Positions 1 to 6,542 of a stretch of DNA of 17,022 nucleotides are shown piece by piece. The stretch comes from JACPFV01 sp052386975. Lineage in GTDB: Bacteria; Pseudomonadota; Gammaproteobacteria; Nevskiales; Nevskiaceae. The notes under the pieces were generated by a model. The model was not told the origin of the DNA and made no database searches. It saw only the letters and a list, made by a program, of their open reading frames with translations. The position numbers and the translations under genes were made by a program. The first letter of the stretch is position 1. Each line of letters starts with the position of its first letter. The DNA lies in assembly GCA_052386975.1 (NCBI GenBank), contig JBQTJQ010000055.1, positions 1 through 17,022 of the forward strand, read 5' to 3'.

Positions 1-102
1 GGAAATAGCCGGAAGTTTTCCCCGGCGACTCGGGTGAAGTGCACGGATCAACCGAGCGCTGGTCGGCGGCGCCGAACGAAGCGAAACAGGGCGGCGCTGG
101 TC

Positions 103-261
103 CGGGCCGGAGCGACGGGCCCAGCGATCGGAAGTAAGAGCGCAGCGAGACGGAGCCCCGAGCGCGGCGAGGGGTGCCGCGCGTCGCGAGCGGAGACTTG
201 GCGGAGCGAGCAGCGCGGCATCGAGCGAGCCATGGAGCGAGCGGGCCCGTCGCCCGGCCCG
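103..261. repeat. Inverted-repeat-bounded GC-rich element (MITE-like or structured)
   Basis: Positions 103-122 and 243-261 are inverted copies: GCGACGGGCCC at 112-122 matches GGGCCCGTCGC at 243-253, and CGGGCCGG at 103-110 matches CCGGCCCG at 254-261, with one unpaired A at 111. The 120 bp between the arms are rich in GAGCGA-type words and contain a smaller hairpin (GCGCGGC at 162-168, GCCGCGC at 176-182). No coding frame in 1-268 looks like a protein, and neither the recF nor the gyrB start, expected after dnaN, is present. I see no clear target-site duplication. It could be a miniature mobile element, a structured RNA, or chance pairing in very GC-rich DNA. Confidence 0.4.
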
Positions 262-281
262 ATGCGGCTTACAGCCGCATC
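261..281 (-). terminator. Hairpin across the dnaN stop codon
   Basis: GATGCGGCT (261-269) and AGCCGCATC (273-281) form a perfect 9-bp stem with a 3-nt loop, and the dnaN stop codon (269-271) lies in the stem end and loop. No T-run follows on the minus strand, so this is not a canonical intrinsic terminator. It may slow or protect the 3' end of the dnaN message. Confidence 0.35.
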
Positions 282-1369
282 GGCATCACGACGTACTTCG
301 CGCTGCTGTTCGCCGACTCCTGCAGCAGCCCGCTGGCGTCGGGGCCCTTGAGCTCCATCTGGAAATCCTCGGAGTGCATCACCCCGAGCGCGTCCAGCAG
401 GTAATTCACGTTGAACCCGATCTCGAGCGCGGCGCCCGAGTAGTTCACGTCCAGCTCCTCCTCGGCCTCCTCGTGCTCGGGGTTGTGCGTCGACAGGCGC
501 AGCTTGCCGTCGGCCAGCTGCAGCCGCACGCCGCGGAATTTCTCGTTCGACAGGATCGCCGCGCGCGACAGCGCCGCGCGCACCCGCTCGCGGTTGGCCT
601 TCATCTTGCGGTCGCCGGCCTCCGGGATCACCCGCTCGTAGTCGGGGAAACGCCCGTCGATCAGCTTGCTGGTCAGCCGGATCACGTCGAGGTCGGCCTG
701 GAACTGCGTGTCGGACAGGCGCAGTTCCACCTCGGCGTCGGTCGGCTCGAGCAGGCGCATCAGCTCGAGCACTGCCTTGCGCGGCAGGATGATCTGCGAC
801 TCTTCCTTCTGCTTGGTGTCCTTCACCAGCTCGCTCATCGCCAGGCGGTGGCCGTCGGTGGCGACCGCACGCAGGCGCTTGGCCGTCACGTGCAGCAGCA
901 TGCCGTTGAGGTAGTAGCGCACGTCCTGGTTCGCCATGGCGAACTGCGTCTTCTCGATCAACTCGCGCAGGTCCTTCCTGCCGAGGCGAATGACCTTGCC
1001 GCCGCTGACCGTGCCCATCGAGGGGAATTCGTCGGGCTTGAGCGTCGCCAGCGTGAAGCGGCTCTTGCCGGATTTCAGCGTCAGCTTGTCGCCGGAGGTC
1101 TCGAGCGTCAGCTCGGCTCCCTCGGGCAGGCCGCGACAGATGTCGTGCAGCTTGCGCGCCGGCACCGTGGTCTTACCCGAGGCCTGGCACTTGATGACCG
1201 CGCGGCTGACGAGCTCCAGTTCGAGATCCGTCCCGGTGATCACCAACTCGTCCTTCTGCGCGTCGAGCAGCAGGTTGGACAGGACGGGCAGGGTCTGGCG
1301 GCGCTCCACCACGCCGATCACCGCACCGACCGCGGTCAGAAGTTCGTTTCTCCCGACTTGAATTTTCAT
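269..1369 (-). CDS. dnaN: DNA polymerase III subunit beta (sliding clamp)
   Basis: This gene encodes the DNA polymerase III beta clamp, the ring that tethers the replicative polymerase and other DNA-handling proteins to DNA. The 366-residue product has the family's normal length. It begins MKIQVGRNELL and ends YVVMPMRL, the conserved C-terminal strand of beta clamps. A run of three clamp-fold domains is expected, and the internal LPRKAVLELMRLL and RFPDYERVIP segments are typical of the middle domain. The ATG start is preceded by GGTGAGCTC on the coding strand, a reasonable ribosome-binding site. It lies downstream of dnaA in the same direction, 248 bp away, the usual dnaA-dnaN arrangement. 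The expected next genes, recF and gyrB, do not begin within the 268 bp visible beyond its stop. Identification is secure. Confidence 0.98.
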   Translation of the reverse strand: MKIQVGRNELLTAVGAVIGVVERRQTLPVLSNLLLDAQKDELVITGTDLELELVSRAVIKCQASGKTTVPARKLHDICRGLPEGAELTLETSGDKLTLKSGKSRFTLATLKPDEFPSMGTVSGGKVIRLGRKDLRELIEKTQFAMANQDVRYYLNGMLLHVTAKRLRAVATDGHRLAMSELVKDTKQKEESQIILPRKAVLELMRLLEPTDAEVELRLSDTQFQADLDVIRLTSKLIDGRFPDYERVIPEAGDRKMKANRERVRAALSRAAILSNEKFRGVRLQLADGKLRLSTHNPEHEEAEEELDVNYSGAALEIGFNVNYLLDALGVMHSEDFQMELKGPDASGLLQESANSSAKYVVMPMRL

Positions 1370-1422
1370 GAGCTCACCATCTTTATTTCGTTGTGTTTAA
1401 AAAGAACAGAATTGGTAGCAGT

Positions 1423-1436
1423 AGGGACCGGTCCCT
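1423..1436. promoter_or_regulatory. Perfect 14-bp palindrome inside the dnaA-dnaN spacer
   Basis: AGGGACCGGTCCCT reads identically on both strands. It sits between the AT-rich tract next to dnaN and the DnaA-box-like TGGGGATAA. A perfect palindrome of this length is the size of a dimeric protein-binding site, but I do not recognise it as the site of a named regulator. Confidence 0.35.
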
Positions 1437-1438
1437 CT

Positions 1439-1447
1439 TGGGGATAA
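1439..1447 (-). promoter_or_regulatory. DnaA-box-like site
   Basis: TGGGGATAA is the reverse complement of TTATCCCCA, one mismatch from the consensus TTATCCACA. It flanks the AT-rich part of the candidate origin. Confidence 0.4.
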
Positions 1448-1576
1448 GTCACGATTTGCGCTCCTGAATCAAAATGTTGCAGCGACTCATAACGTGACTC
1501 CCAACCGCGCCCCCGACCTGTGCGCAAGCTGTGGTTGGCTGGGGATCGTTTCAACCCTCCAGGGTTTTCCAACGGC

Positions 1577-1585
1577 TTGTCCACA
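1577..1585 (+). promoter_or_regulatory. DnaA-box-like site
   Basis: TTGTCCACA differs from the consensus TTATCCACA at one position. It lies about 35 bp beyond the dnaA stop, at the dnaA end of the candidate origin, and overlaps a short palindrome, ACAGGCCTGT (1583-1592). Confidence 0.45.
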
Positions 1586-1617
1586 GGCCTGTCCCCGACT
1601 TGCTCAAGGTCCGCGCT

Positions 1618-2949
1618 TCAATGACTGAGCAGCCGCAGCAGGTTCTCGTAATCCTCGCGCACGCGCGAATCGTCCTTGCGCAGCGACTCGATCTTGCGGC
1701 ACGCGTGCAGCACCGTGGTGTGGTCCTTGCTGAAGGCTTGGCCGATCTCGGGCAGCGAGTGCTGCGTGAGCTCCTTGGCCAGCGCCATCGCGATCTGGCG
1801 CGGGCGCGCGAGCGAACGCGTGCGCCGCACCGACGACAGGTCGGTCACGCGGATGTTGTAGTAGGTGCTGACCTGGCGCTTGATGTTGTCGATCGTGACC
1901 AGGCGCTCGTAGGCGGTCAGCATGTCGCGCAGGGTCTCGCGCGCAAAGTCGATGTTGATCGGCCGGCCGGTGATCTGCGCCGAGGCGGTCAGGCGGTTCA
2001 GCGCGCCTTCGAGCTCGCGCACGTTCGAGCGGATGCGCTGGGCCACGAACAGGGCGACGTCCTCGGGCAGCCGCGTCTTGCGGCTGGTGGCCTTGCTCAG
2101 CAGGATCGCCGCGCGATGCTCGAGCTCGGGCGGCTGCACCGCCACCGACAGGCCCCAGGTGAAGCGCGACTTCAGGCGCTTGTCGAGGTTGTCCATCTCG
2201 GCCGGGTACTTGTCGGCGGTCAGCACCATCTGCTGGCCGCCGTCGAGCATTTCGTTGAAGGTGTGGAAGAACTCTTCCTGGGTGACGGCCTTGCCGGCAA
2301 AGAACTGGATGTCGTCGATCAGCAGGGCATCGGCGCCGCGGTAGTGCGACTTGAACTCCTCGGTCTTGCCGAGCTTGATGGCGTTGACCATGTCGCGGAA
2401 GAAGCGCTCGGCGCCCAGGTACAGCACGCGGGCGCGGGTGTCCTTGGCGCGGATGCGATGGCCGATCGCCTGCATGAGGTGCGTCTTGCCCAGCCCGGTC
2501 TCGCCGTAGATCAGCAGCGGGTTGAACTCGCCGCCCGGCGCATCCGCCACGCGCAGCGCGTAGGCCAGGGCCTGGGCATTGGACTTTCCCTCGATGAAGC
2601 CCTCGAAGGTGTAGCGGGGGTCGAGCCGACCGCTGTCGGCGCGTGCCGGGGCTTCGGCCGCCTGGCCGCCGCCGTTCACCGGCGCGGCCAGGGCCTCGGC
2701 CTCGCCGCGCGGCGCGGTCAGCGAGACGTCGACGGCCGGCGCGTCCTCACCGGCCAGCGCGGTCAGGCCCTTCTTGATCGCCGGCAGGTAGTCCTGGCGC
2801 ACCCGGTTGAGCACGAGCTTGTTCGGCGCGAGCAGCAGCAGGCGCTTGTCCTGCAGGTGCGGCTGCAGCGGGCGCAGGTAGGTGCTGAGGTCCTTGCCGG
2901 GGATTTCCCCTTCGAGGCGCCGCAGACACTTGTGCCAAAGCTCGACCAC
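1618..2949 (-). CDS. dnaA: Chromosomal replication initiator protein DnaA
   Basis: DnaA is the AAA+ ATPase that binds DnaA boxes, melts oriC and loads the replicative helicase. The 443-residue product has all four family regions. Domain I is at about 1-65 (ELWHKCLRRLEGEIP), followed by a short Ala/Pro/Gly-rich linker (about 66-108). The AAA+ domain carries Walker A GETGLGKTH at 149-157 and Walker B LLIDDIQFF at about 209-217. DNA-binding domain IV contains DHTTVLHACRKI at 409-420. The start is a GTG (2947-2949), chosen because it gives the expected N-terminus just before the conserved LWxxCLxxLE. Only a G-rich stretch precedes it, so translation may be modest. It diverges from rpmH across 140 bp that contain a perfect DnaA box, pointing to autoregulation. 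Identification is secure; the start is likely. Confidence 0.98.
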   Translation of the reverse strand: MVELWHKCLRRLEGEIPGKDLSTYLRPLQPHLQDKRLLLLAPNKLVLNRVRQDYLPAIKKGLTALAGEDAPAVDVSLTAPRGEAEALAAPVNGGGQAAEAPARADSGRLDPRYTFEGFIEGKSNAQALAYALRVADAPGGEFNPLLIYGETGLGKTHLMQAIGHRIRAKDTRARVLYLGAERFFRDMVNAIKLGKTEEFKSHYRGADALLIDDIQFFAGKAVTQEEFFHTFNEMLDGGQQMVLTADKYPAEMDNLDKRLKSRFTWGLSVAVQPPELEHRAAILLSKATSRKTRLPEDVALFVAQRIRSNVRELEGALNRLTASAQITGRPINIDFARETLRDMLTAYERLVTIDNIKRQVSTYYNIRVTDLSSVRRTRSLARPRQIAMALAKELTQHSLPEIGQAFSKDHTTVLHACRKIESLRKDDSRVREDYENLLRLLSH

Positions 2950-2978
2950 CGTGGGGACCCCGCGAATTGAGCGCGGAG

Positions 2979-3007
2979 TCTATACCCCCGGGAGGGCAGT
3001 TATCCAC
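2979..3007 (-). promoter_or_regulatory. Predicted dnaA promoter
   Basis: On the minus strand a TATAGA hexamer (2979-2984) is a good -10 candidate. A 17-nt spacer places the -35 region at 3002-3007, inside the DnaA box. The -35 sequence itself (GTGGAT) matches the consensus poorly. This is inferred from sequence only. Confidence 0.4.
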
Positions 3008-3008
3008 A
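3000..3008 (+). promoter_or_regulatory. Consensus DnaA box in the dnaA/rpmH divergent region
   Basis: TTATCCACA matches the consensus DnaA box at all nine positions. It lies 51 bp upstream of the dnaA start and just upstream of the rpmH promoter. Binding of DnaA here would plausibly repress dnaA. Confidence 0.8.
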
Positions 3009-3028
3009 GCCCCGCGCAGGAATTTTTG

Positions 3029-3057
3029 TTGCTGGGGAGGGGCGCGGCGGCTAAAAT
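3029..3057 (+). promoter_or_regulatory. Predicted rpmH operon promoter
   Basis: TTGCTG (3029-3034) and TAAAAT (3052-3057) are separated by 17 bp, the ideal sigma-70 spacing. Transcription would start near 3064, about 26 nt before the rpmH ATG. An overlapping TTGTTG at 3026-3031 is an alternative -35. The promoter would drive rpmH-rnpA-yidD-yidC. Confidence 0.6.
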
Positions 3058-3089
3058 CCGCGCCCTTTTGAGAAGAACCGGCGACAACC

Positions 3090-3227
3090 ATGAGCAAACG
3101 TACTTATCAGCCCAAGAAGCTGCGCCGGAAGCGCACCCACGGGTTCCGCGCCCGCATGCAGACCGCCGGCGGCCGCCGCGTGCTGTCGCGTCGCCGCGCC
3201 AAGGGCCGCAAGAAGCTGATTCCCTGA
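3090..3227 (+). CDS. rpmH: 50S ribosomal protein L34
   Basis: This short gene encodes L34, a very basic protein of the large ribosomal subunit. The 45-residue product starts MSKRTYQPKKLRRKRTHGF and ends RRRAKGRKKLIP, matching the L34 family (usually 44-46 residues) from end to end. It is the first gene of the conserved rpmH-rnpA-yidD-yidC run and diverges from dnaA. The ATG is preceded by AGAAGAA about 11-17 nt upstream, a rather weak and distant ribosome-binding site. No other start fits the family N-terminus. The identification is certain despite the small size. Confidence 0.98.
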   Translation: MSKRTYQPKKLRRKRTHGFRARMQTAGGRRVLSRRRAKGRKKLIP

Positions 3228-3250
3228 GCCCCTCGGCTCGTCCGGACCCG

Positions 3251-3595
3251 TTGACCCCCGCTTTCCCGCCGCGCGCGCGGCTGCGCAGCCCGCGCGAGTT
3301 CGAAGCCGTGCTCAAGGCCGGCCGCCGCGTGCAGGAGAAACTGCTGACCCTCGTCGTGCTGCCGACGCTCGCGCCCGAAGCTCGCCTCGGTCTCGCGATC
3401 TCGGTCCGCGCGGTGCCCAAGGCCACCGGCCGCAATCGCATCAAGCGCCTGGCGCGCGAATCGTTCCGCGCCTGCCGCGCGCAGCTGCCGGCCGCCGACC
3501 TCGTGCTGCAGGCCCGCAGCGGCGCCGGCGCCGCCGATAGCCGCGAGCTGCGCTCGGCGCTCGAGCGGCTGTGGCAGAAAGTGCGCGAGCCCTGA
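3251..3595 (+). CDS. rnpA: Ribonuclease P protein component
   Basis: RnpA is the protein subunit that helps the RNase P RNA cleave 5' leaders from tRNA precursors. The product is 114 residues if translation begins at the TTG at 3251, in line with the family's usual 110-130. The hallmark RNRIKRLARESFR motif is at 61-73, preceded by LGLAISVRAVPKATG, and the N-terminal RLRSPREFEAVLKAGRR matches the family. No ATG or GTG occurs between the preceding stop and the conserved region in this frame. TTG at 3251 is therefore the best start, and an in-frame CTG at 3224 overlapping the rpmH stop is a less likely one. It sits 23 bp after rpmH and 2 bp before yidD. Function is secure; the start is uncertain. 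Confidence 0.94.
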   Translation: MTPAFPPRARLRSPREFEAVLKAGRRVQEKLLTLVVLPTLAPEARLGLAISVRAVPKATGRNRIKRLARESFRACRAQLPAADLVLQARSGAGAADSRELRSALERLWQKVREP

Positions 3596-3597
3596 CC

Positions 3598-3846
3598 ATG
3601 CGCTGGCTGCTGATCAAGCTCGTCCGCCTGTACCAGCTGCTGCTGAGCCCCTTGCTGAATCTGGTGAGTGGGCCGCGCTGCCGGTTTCATCCGACCTGCT
3701 CGGCCTACGCCGTGCAGGCCCTCGAGCGGCACGGCGCCGTGCGCGGCTCGATCCTCGCGGCGCGCCGCGTCGCGCGCTGCCATCCGCTGAATGAAGGCGG
3801 CTTCGACCCGGTTCCCCCAGCAGAACAACGCCAGCAGGCTCCATGA
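3598..3846 (+). CDS. yidD: Membrane protein insertion efficiency factor YidD
   Basis: YidD is a small membrane-associated protein thought to assist YidC in inserting inner-membrane proteins. The 82-residue product has an N-terminal amphipathic/hydrophobic stretch (about 3-22, WLLIKLVRLYQLLLSPLL). The family signature CRFHPTCSAYAVQALERHG follows at 28-46, with cysteines at 28 and 34, and then a conserved RCHPLNEGGFDPVP near residues 60-73. It begins 2 bp after the rnpA stop, and its own stop overlaps the yidC start (ATGA at 3843-3846), which implies translational coupling. Length and order are standard for the family. Confidence 0.96.
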   Translation: MRWLLIKLVRLYQLLLSPLLNLVSGPRCRFHPTCSAYAVQALERHGAVRGSILAARRVARCHPLNEGGFDPVPPAEQRQQAP

Positions 3847-5531
3847 CCACGATTGAGAATCGCCGCTTCGCGCTGATGGTCGGCATCGGCGTGATCCTGT
3901 TCCTGCTGTACCAGGCCTGGCAGAAGGACTTCGCCAGCAAGTCCACGCAGGGGCCGGCGGCGCCGGTCGCGGCCGCGCCCGAAGAGCCCGCCAGCGACAT
4001 TCCCGCGGCGCCGGCCGACGTGCCGGCTGCTCCCGCCGCCGCGAAAGCGGACGCCGCAGCGGCGCCGACGGCAGCCGCGGCGCAGCGCATCACGGTTCGC
4101 ACCGACACGCTCACCGCCGTGATCAGCACGCAGGGCGGCGACCTGCGCCAGGTCGTGCTGCTGGACTACCCGGTCACCAAGAAGCAGCCGGACGCGCGCG
4201 TCGCGCTGCTCGACGACCAGGGCGGCCACTGGTTCGTCGCCCAGTCCGGCCTGACCTCGGGCGAGGGCGCGATCGTTTCGCACCGCGACCTCTACACGGC
4301 GCAGGCCACGAGCTACGCGCTGGCCGACGGCATGGACTCGGTGGACGTTCCGCTCGAATTCACCGACGCGCAGAACCGCCGCGTGGTGAAGACCTGGCGC
4401 TTCACCCGCGGCAGCTACGTGGTCGGGCTGACGCAGCGCCTGGCCAACGGCAGCGCGGCGCCGCTCGCGGCCAACGCTTACGTGCAGCTGTGGAACGATC
4501 CGTTCGCGGCCGGCGAGGCGCCGCCGTTCACGGCCACGTTCTCGGGCATCGGTTTCTACGAGCAGAAGAACGGCAACGGCGGCTACCGCTTCCGCAAGGT
4601 CTCCTTCGAGGACCTGCCGGAGGAGCGCATCGAGGCGCGCCAGGCCGGCGGCTGGCTGGCGATGCTGCAGCACTATTTCTTCGCCGCGGTGATCCCGCCC
4701 GCCGGCGAGCCGGCGACGTTCGTCGCCAAACCGAGCAGCACGCGCGGCTTCCTCGGCCAGTACATCGGCGGCGCGCGCGAAATCGCGCCCGGTGCCGAGC
4801 AGGAATTCGCCGCCCAGCTGTACGTCGGCCCCAAGCTGCAGCAGGAGCTCGCCGGGATCGCGCCGGGGCTCGAGCTGACCGTCGACTACGGCCTGCTGAC
4901 GCCGATCGCCGAGCCGCTGTTCTGGCTGCTCGACTGGTTCCACAAGCTCACCAGGAACTGGGGCGTCGCCATCATCCTGCTGACCGTCGTGGTCAAGCTG
5001 CTGATGTACAAGCTGTCGGAAGCGCAGTACCGCGGCATGGCCAAGATGAAGAAGTACGCGCCGCGCATCCAGGAACTGAAGGAGCGCTACGGCGACGACC
5101 GCGAGCGCATGCACAAGGCGATGATGGAGCTGTACAAGAAGGAGAAGTTCAACCCGCTGGCCGGCTGCTGGCCGCTGCTGGTGCAGTTCCCGGTGTTCAT
5201 CGCGCTGTACTGGGTGCTGCTCGAGTCGGTGGAGCTCAGGCAGGCCGACTTCGCGCTGTGGCTCAACGACCTGTCGTCGCCCGACCCGTGGTACGTCATG
5301 CCGGTGCTGTTCGGCATCACCATGTACGTGCAGCAGAAGCTGTCGGGCAACGTCGCGATGGATCCGATGCAGCAACGCGTGATGAACCTGATGCCGTTCA
5401 TGCTGACCGTGTTCTTCGCCTTCTTCCCGGTCGGCCTGGTGCTGTACTGGTTCGTCAGCAACCTGATTGGCATCGCCCAGCAGTGGTACATCACGCGCAA
5501 GCTCGAGCACGAGGGACTGTCGCACCGCTGA
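3843..5531 (+). CDS. yidC: Membrane protein insertase YidC
   Basis: YidC inserts and folds inner-membrane proteins, alone or with SecYEG. The 562-residue product has the Gram-negative layout. A first transmembrane helix lies at about 9-26 (ALMVGIGVILFLLYQAW). An Ala/Pro-rich linker (about 38-80) leads to the large periplasmic beta domain (about 82-345) and then the conserved insertase core with five further membrane segments. The core includes NWGVAIILLTVVVKLLMYKL, the cytoplasmic hairpin EAQYRGMAKMKKYAPRIQEL, FNPLAGCWPLLVQFPVFIAL, and VGLVLYWFVSNLIGIAQQW near the end. Its length is usual for gammaproteobacteria. It overlaps yidD by 4 bp and is followed 6 bp later by a strong hairpin. mnmE, normally next, is displaced by more than 8 kb here. 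Confidence 0.98.
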   Translation: MTTIENRRFALMVGIGVILFLLYQAWQKDFASKSTQGPAAPVAAAPEEPASDIPAAPADVPAAPAAAKADAAAAPTAAAAQRITVRTDTLTAVISTQGGDLRQVVLLDYPVTKKQPDARVALLDDQGGHWFVAQSGLTSGEGAIVSHRDLYTAQATSYALADGMDSVDVPLEFTDAQNRRVVKTWRFTRGSYVVGLTQRLANGSAAPLAANAYVQLWNDPFAAGEAPPFTATFSGIGFYEQKNGNGGYRFRKVSFEDLPEERIEARQAGGWLAMLQHYFFAAVIPPAGEPATFVAKPSSTRGFLGQYIGGAREIAPGAEQEFAAQLYVGPKLQQELAGIAPGLELTVDYGLLTPIAEPLFWLLDWFHKLTRNWGVAIILLTVVVKLLMYKLSEAQYRGMAKMKKYAPRIQELKERYGDDRERMHKAMMELYKKEKFNPLAGCWPLLVQFPVFIALYWVLLESVELRQADFALWLNDLSSPDPWYVMPVLFGITMYVQQKLSGNVAMDPMQQRVMNLMPFMLTVFFAFFPVGLVLYWFVSNLIGIAQQWYITRKLEHEGLSHR

Positions 5532-5537
5532 GCGCCG

Positions 5538-5564
5538 CGCCCGCCGCAGCGCGGCGGGCGTTGT
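5538..5564 (+). terminator. Terminator-like hairpin after yidC
   Basis: CGCCCGCCGC (5538-5547) and GCGGCGGGCG (5551-5560) form a perfect 10-bp GC stem with an AGC loop, followed by TTGT. The T-tract is short, but the stem is strong and lies 6 bp past the yidC stop. It probably ends or attenuates the rpmH-yidC transcript before the lipid block. Confidence 0.65.
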
Positions 5565-5594
5565 CGCCGTGTTAGCCGTGGTAGCGTCGCCGCC

Positions 5595-6524
5595 ATGGGG
5601 AGCGTGCTGGTCGTCTACCACACCCAGAGCGGGCAACTGGAGCGCGCCGCTCGCGCGGTCGCCGCGCCGCTGGCGGCGGCCGGGCACACGGTGGAGTTTG
5701 TTCGCCTCGAGGCTGAGCACGGGTACCCGTTCCCCTGGACGTTCTGGCGCTTCCTCGACGCCTTCCCCGAGTCGGTCCATCTCGACCCGCCGGCGCTGAA
5801 GCCCTGGCGCGCCGGCGCCCGCTACGACCTGGTGCTGCTGGCCTGGTCGCCGTGGTTCCTGTCGCCCGCGCCGGAGGCCGTGGCCTTCCTGAAGTCCGAC
5901 GCGGCCCGCGCCCTGCTACGCGGCACGCCGGTCGTGACCCTGACTGCCAACCGCGGCATGTGGGTGCTGGCGCAGCAGCAAGTGCAGGAGTTGCTGGTCG
6001 CCGCCGGCGCGCGCCACTGCGACCACATCGCGCTGGTGGACCCGAACAAGCTCAGCTCCTTCATCACCACGCCGCACTGGCTGCTGACCGGCCGGCCGGA
6101 GCCGTTCTGGGGGCTGCCGCGGGCCGGCGTGCCGCCGGCCGAGATCGAGGCCGCGGCCCGCTTCGGCCGCGCGCTGGTCCCGGCGCTGGCCGCGGGGCTC
6201 GACGGCAGCCGCCCGGCGCTGACCGGCCTGGCCGCCGCGCGCGTCGACCCGGCGCTGCTGACCAGCGAGAAAATCGGGCGGCGCAGCTTCAGGGTGTGGG
6301 GTAAACTCGTTCGCACCGCCGGGGGGCCGGGGGCGCCGATGCGGCGGCCGGTGTTGGCGGTCTACGTCGTGTTCCTGATCGCCATGATCGTGACCGTCGT
6401 GCCGTTGTCGCTGCTGCTGCGAACCCTGCTGAAACCCCTGCTGCGCGCGCGCCTGTCGGCGCAAGCCGCGCGGTACGAGCGTCCGTCGGGGTCGGGCACG
6501 GAGCGGCTGCAGGAGTTTGCCTGA
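5595..6524 (+). CDS. darA: DarA-like dialkylresorcinol biosynthesis enzyme (flavodoxin fold)
   Basis: The 309-residue product starts with a flavodoxin-type strand and loop, SVLVVYHTQSGQ (3-14), whose TQSGQ is the expected phosphate loop for FMN. Further flavodoxin-like strands follow (DLVLLAWSPWFL at 78-89, TPVVTLTANRGMW at 111-123). A single hydrophobic helix at about 253-277 (VLAVYVVFLIAMIVTVVP) should anchor the protein to the membrane. Length and pattern fit proteins named DarA, 'dialkylresorcinol condensing enzyme'. From memory, later work treats DarB as the condensing ketosynthase and DarA as the enzyme that aromatises the cyclohexanedione; an FMN-type fold suits that redox role. It lies directly before the KAS III gene, 18 bp apart. 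No strong ribosome-binding site precedes the ATG. The family call is likely; the exact reaction is inferred. Confidence 0.75.
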   Translation: MGSVLVVYHTQSGQLERAARAVAAPLAAAGHTVEFVRLEAEHGYPFPWTFWRFLDAFPESVHLDPPALKPWRAGARYDLVLLAWSPWFLSPAPEAVAFLKSDAARALLRGTPVVTLTANRGMWVLAQQQVQELLVAAGARHCDHIALVDPNKLSSFITTPHWLLTGRPEPFWGLPRAGVPPAEIEAAARFGRALVPALAAGLDGSRPALTGLAAARVDPALLTSEKIGRRSFRVWGKLVRTAGGPGAPMRRPVLAVYVVFLIAMIVTVVPLSLLLRTLLKPLLRARLSAQAARYERPSGSGTERLQEFA

Positions 6525-6542
6525 GGGGGAGTCGGAGTCACG

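Larger units (their letters stand above)
1370..1617. other. Candidate chromosomal origin (oriC), dnaA-dnaN spacer
   Basis: This 248-bp gene-free spacer is clearly more AT-rich than its surroundings near dnaN, especially about 1378-1415 (CTTTATTTCGTTGTGTTTAA and the A-run after it), which resembles an unwinding element. It holds two single-mismatch DnaA boxes: TTGTCCACA at 1577-1585, and TGGGGATAA at 1439-1447, the reverse complement of TTATCCCCA. It also has a perfect 14-bp palindrome at 1423-1436. Weaker TGTGG- and GGGGAT-type matches lie around 1530-1548. Placement between dnaA and dnaN is a known oriC location in several gammaproteobacteria. The region must also carry the dnaN leader. The number of strong boxes is low, so the divergent dnaA-rpmH spacer remains an alternative. 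Confidence 0.55.

Noticed and set aside
48..233. 61-codon minus-strand frame after dnaN, as a possible recF or gyrB start
   Set aside because: The translation matches neither RecF nor GyrB N-termini and has no ribosome-binding site; the stretch is low-complexity repeat.
1531..2970. 479-codon open frame on the plus strand
   Set aside because: It is antisense to dnaA over its whole length; DnaA motifs on the other strand are complete.
3705..5780. 691-codon open frame on the minus strand
   Set aside because: It is antisense to yidC and the start of the DarA-like gene, with His/Arg/Gln-rich shadow composition.
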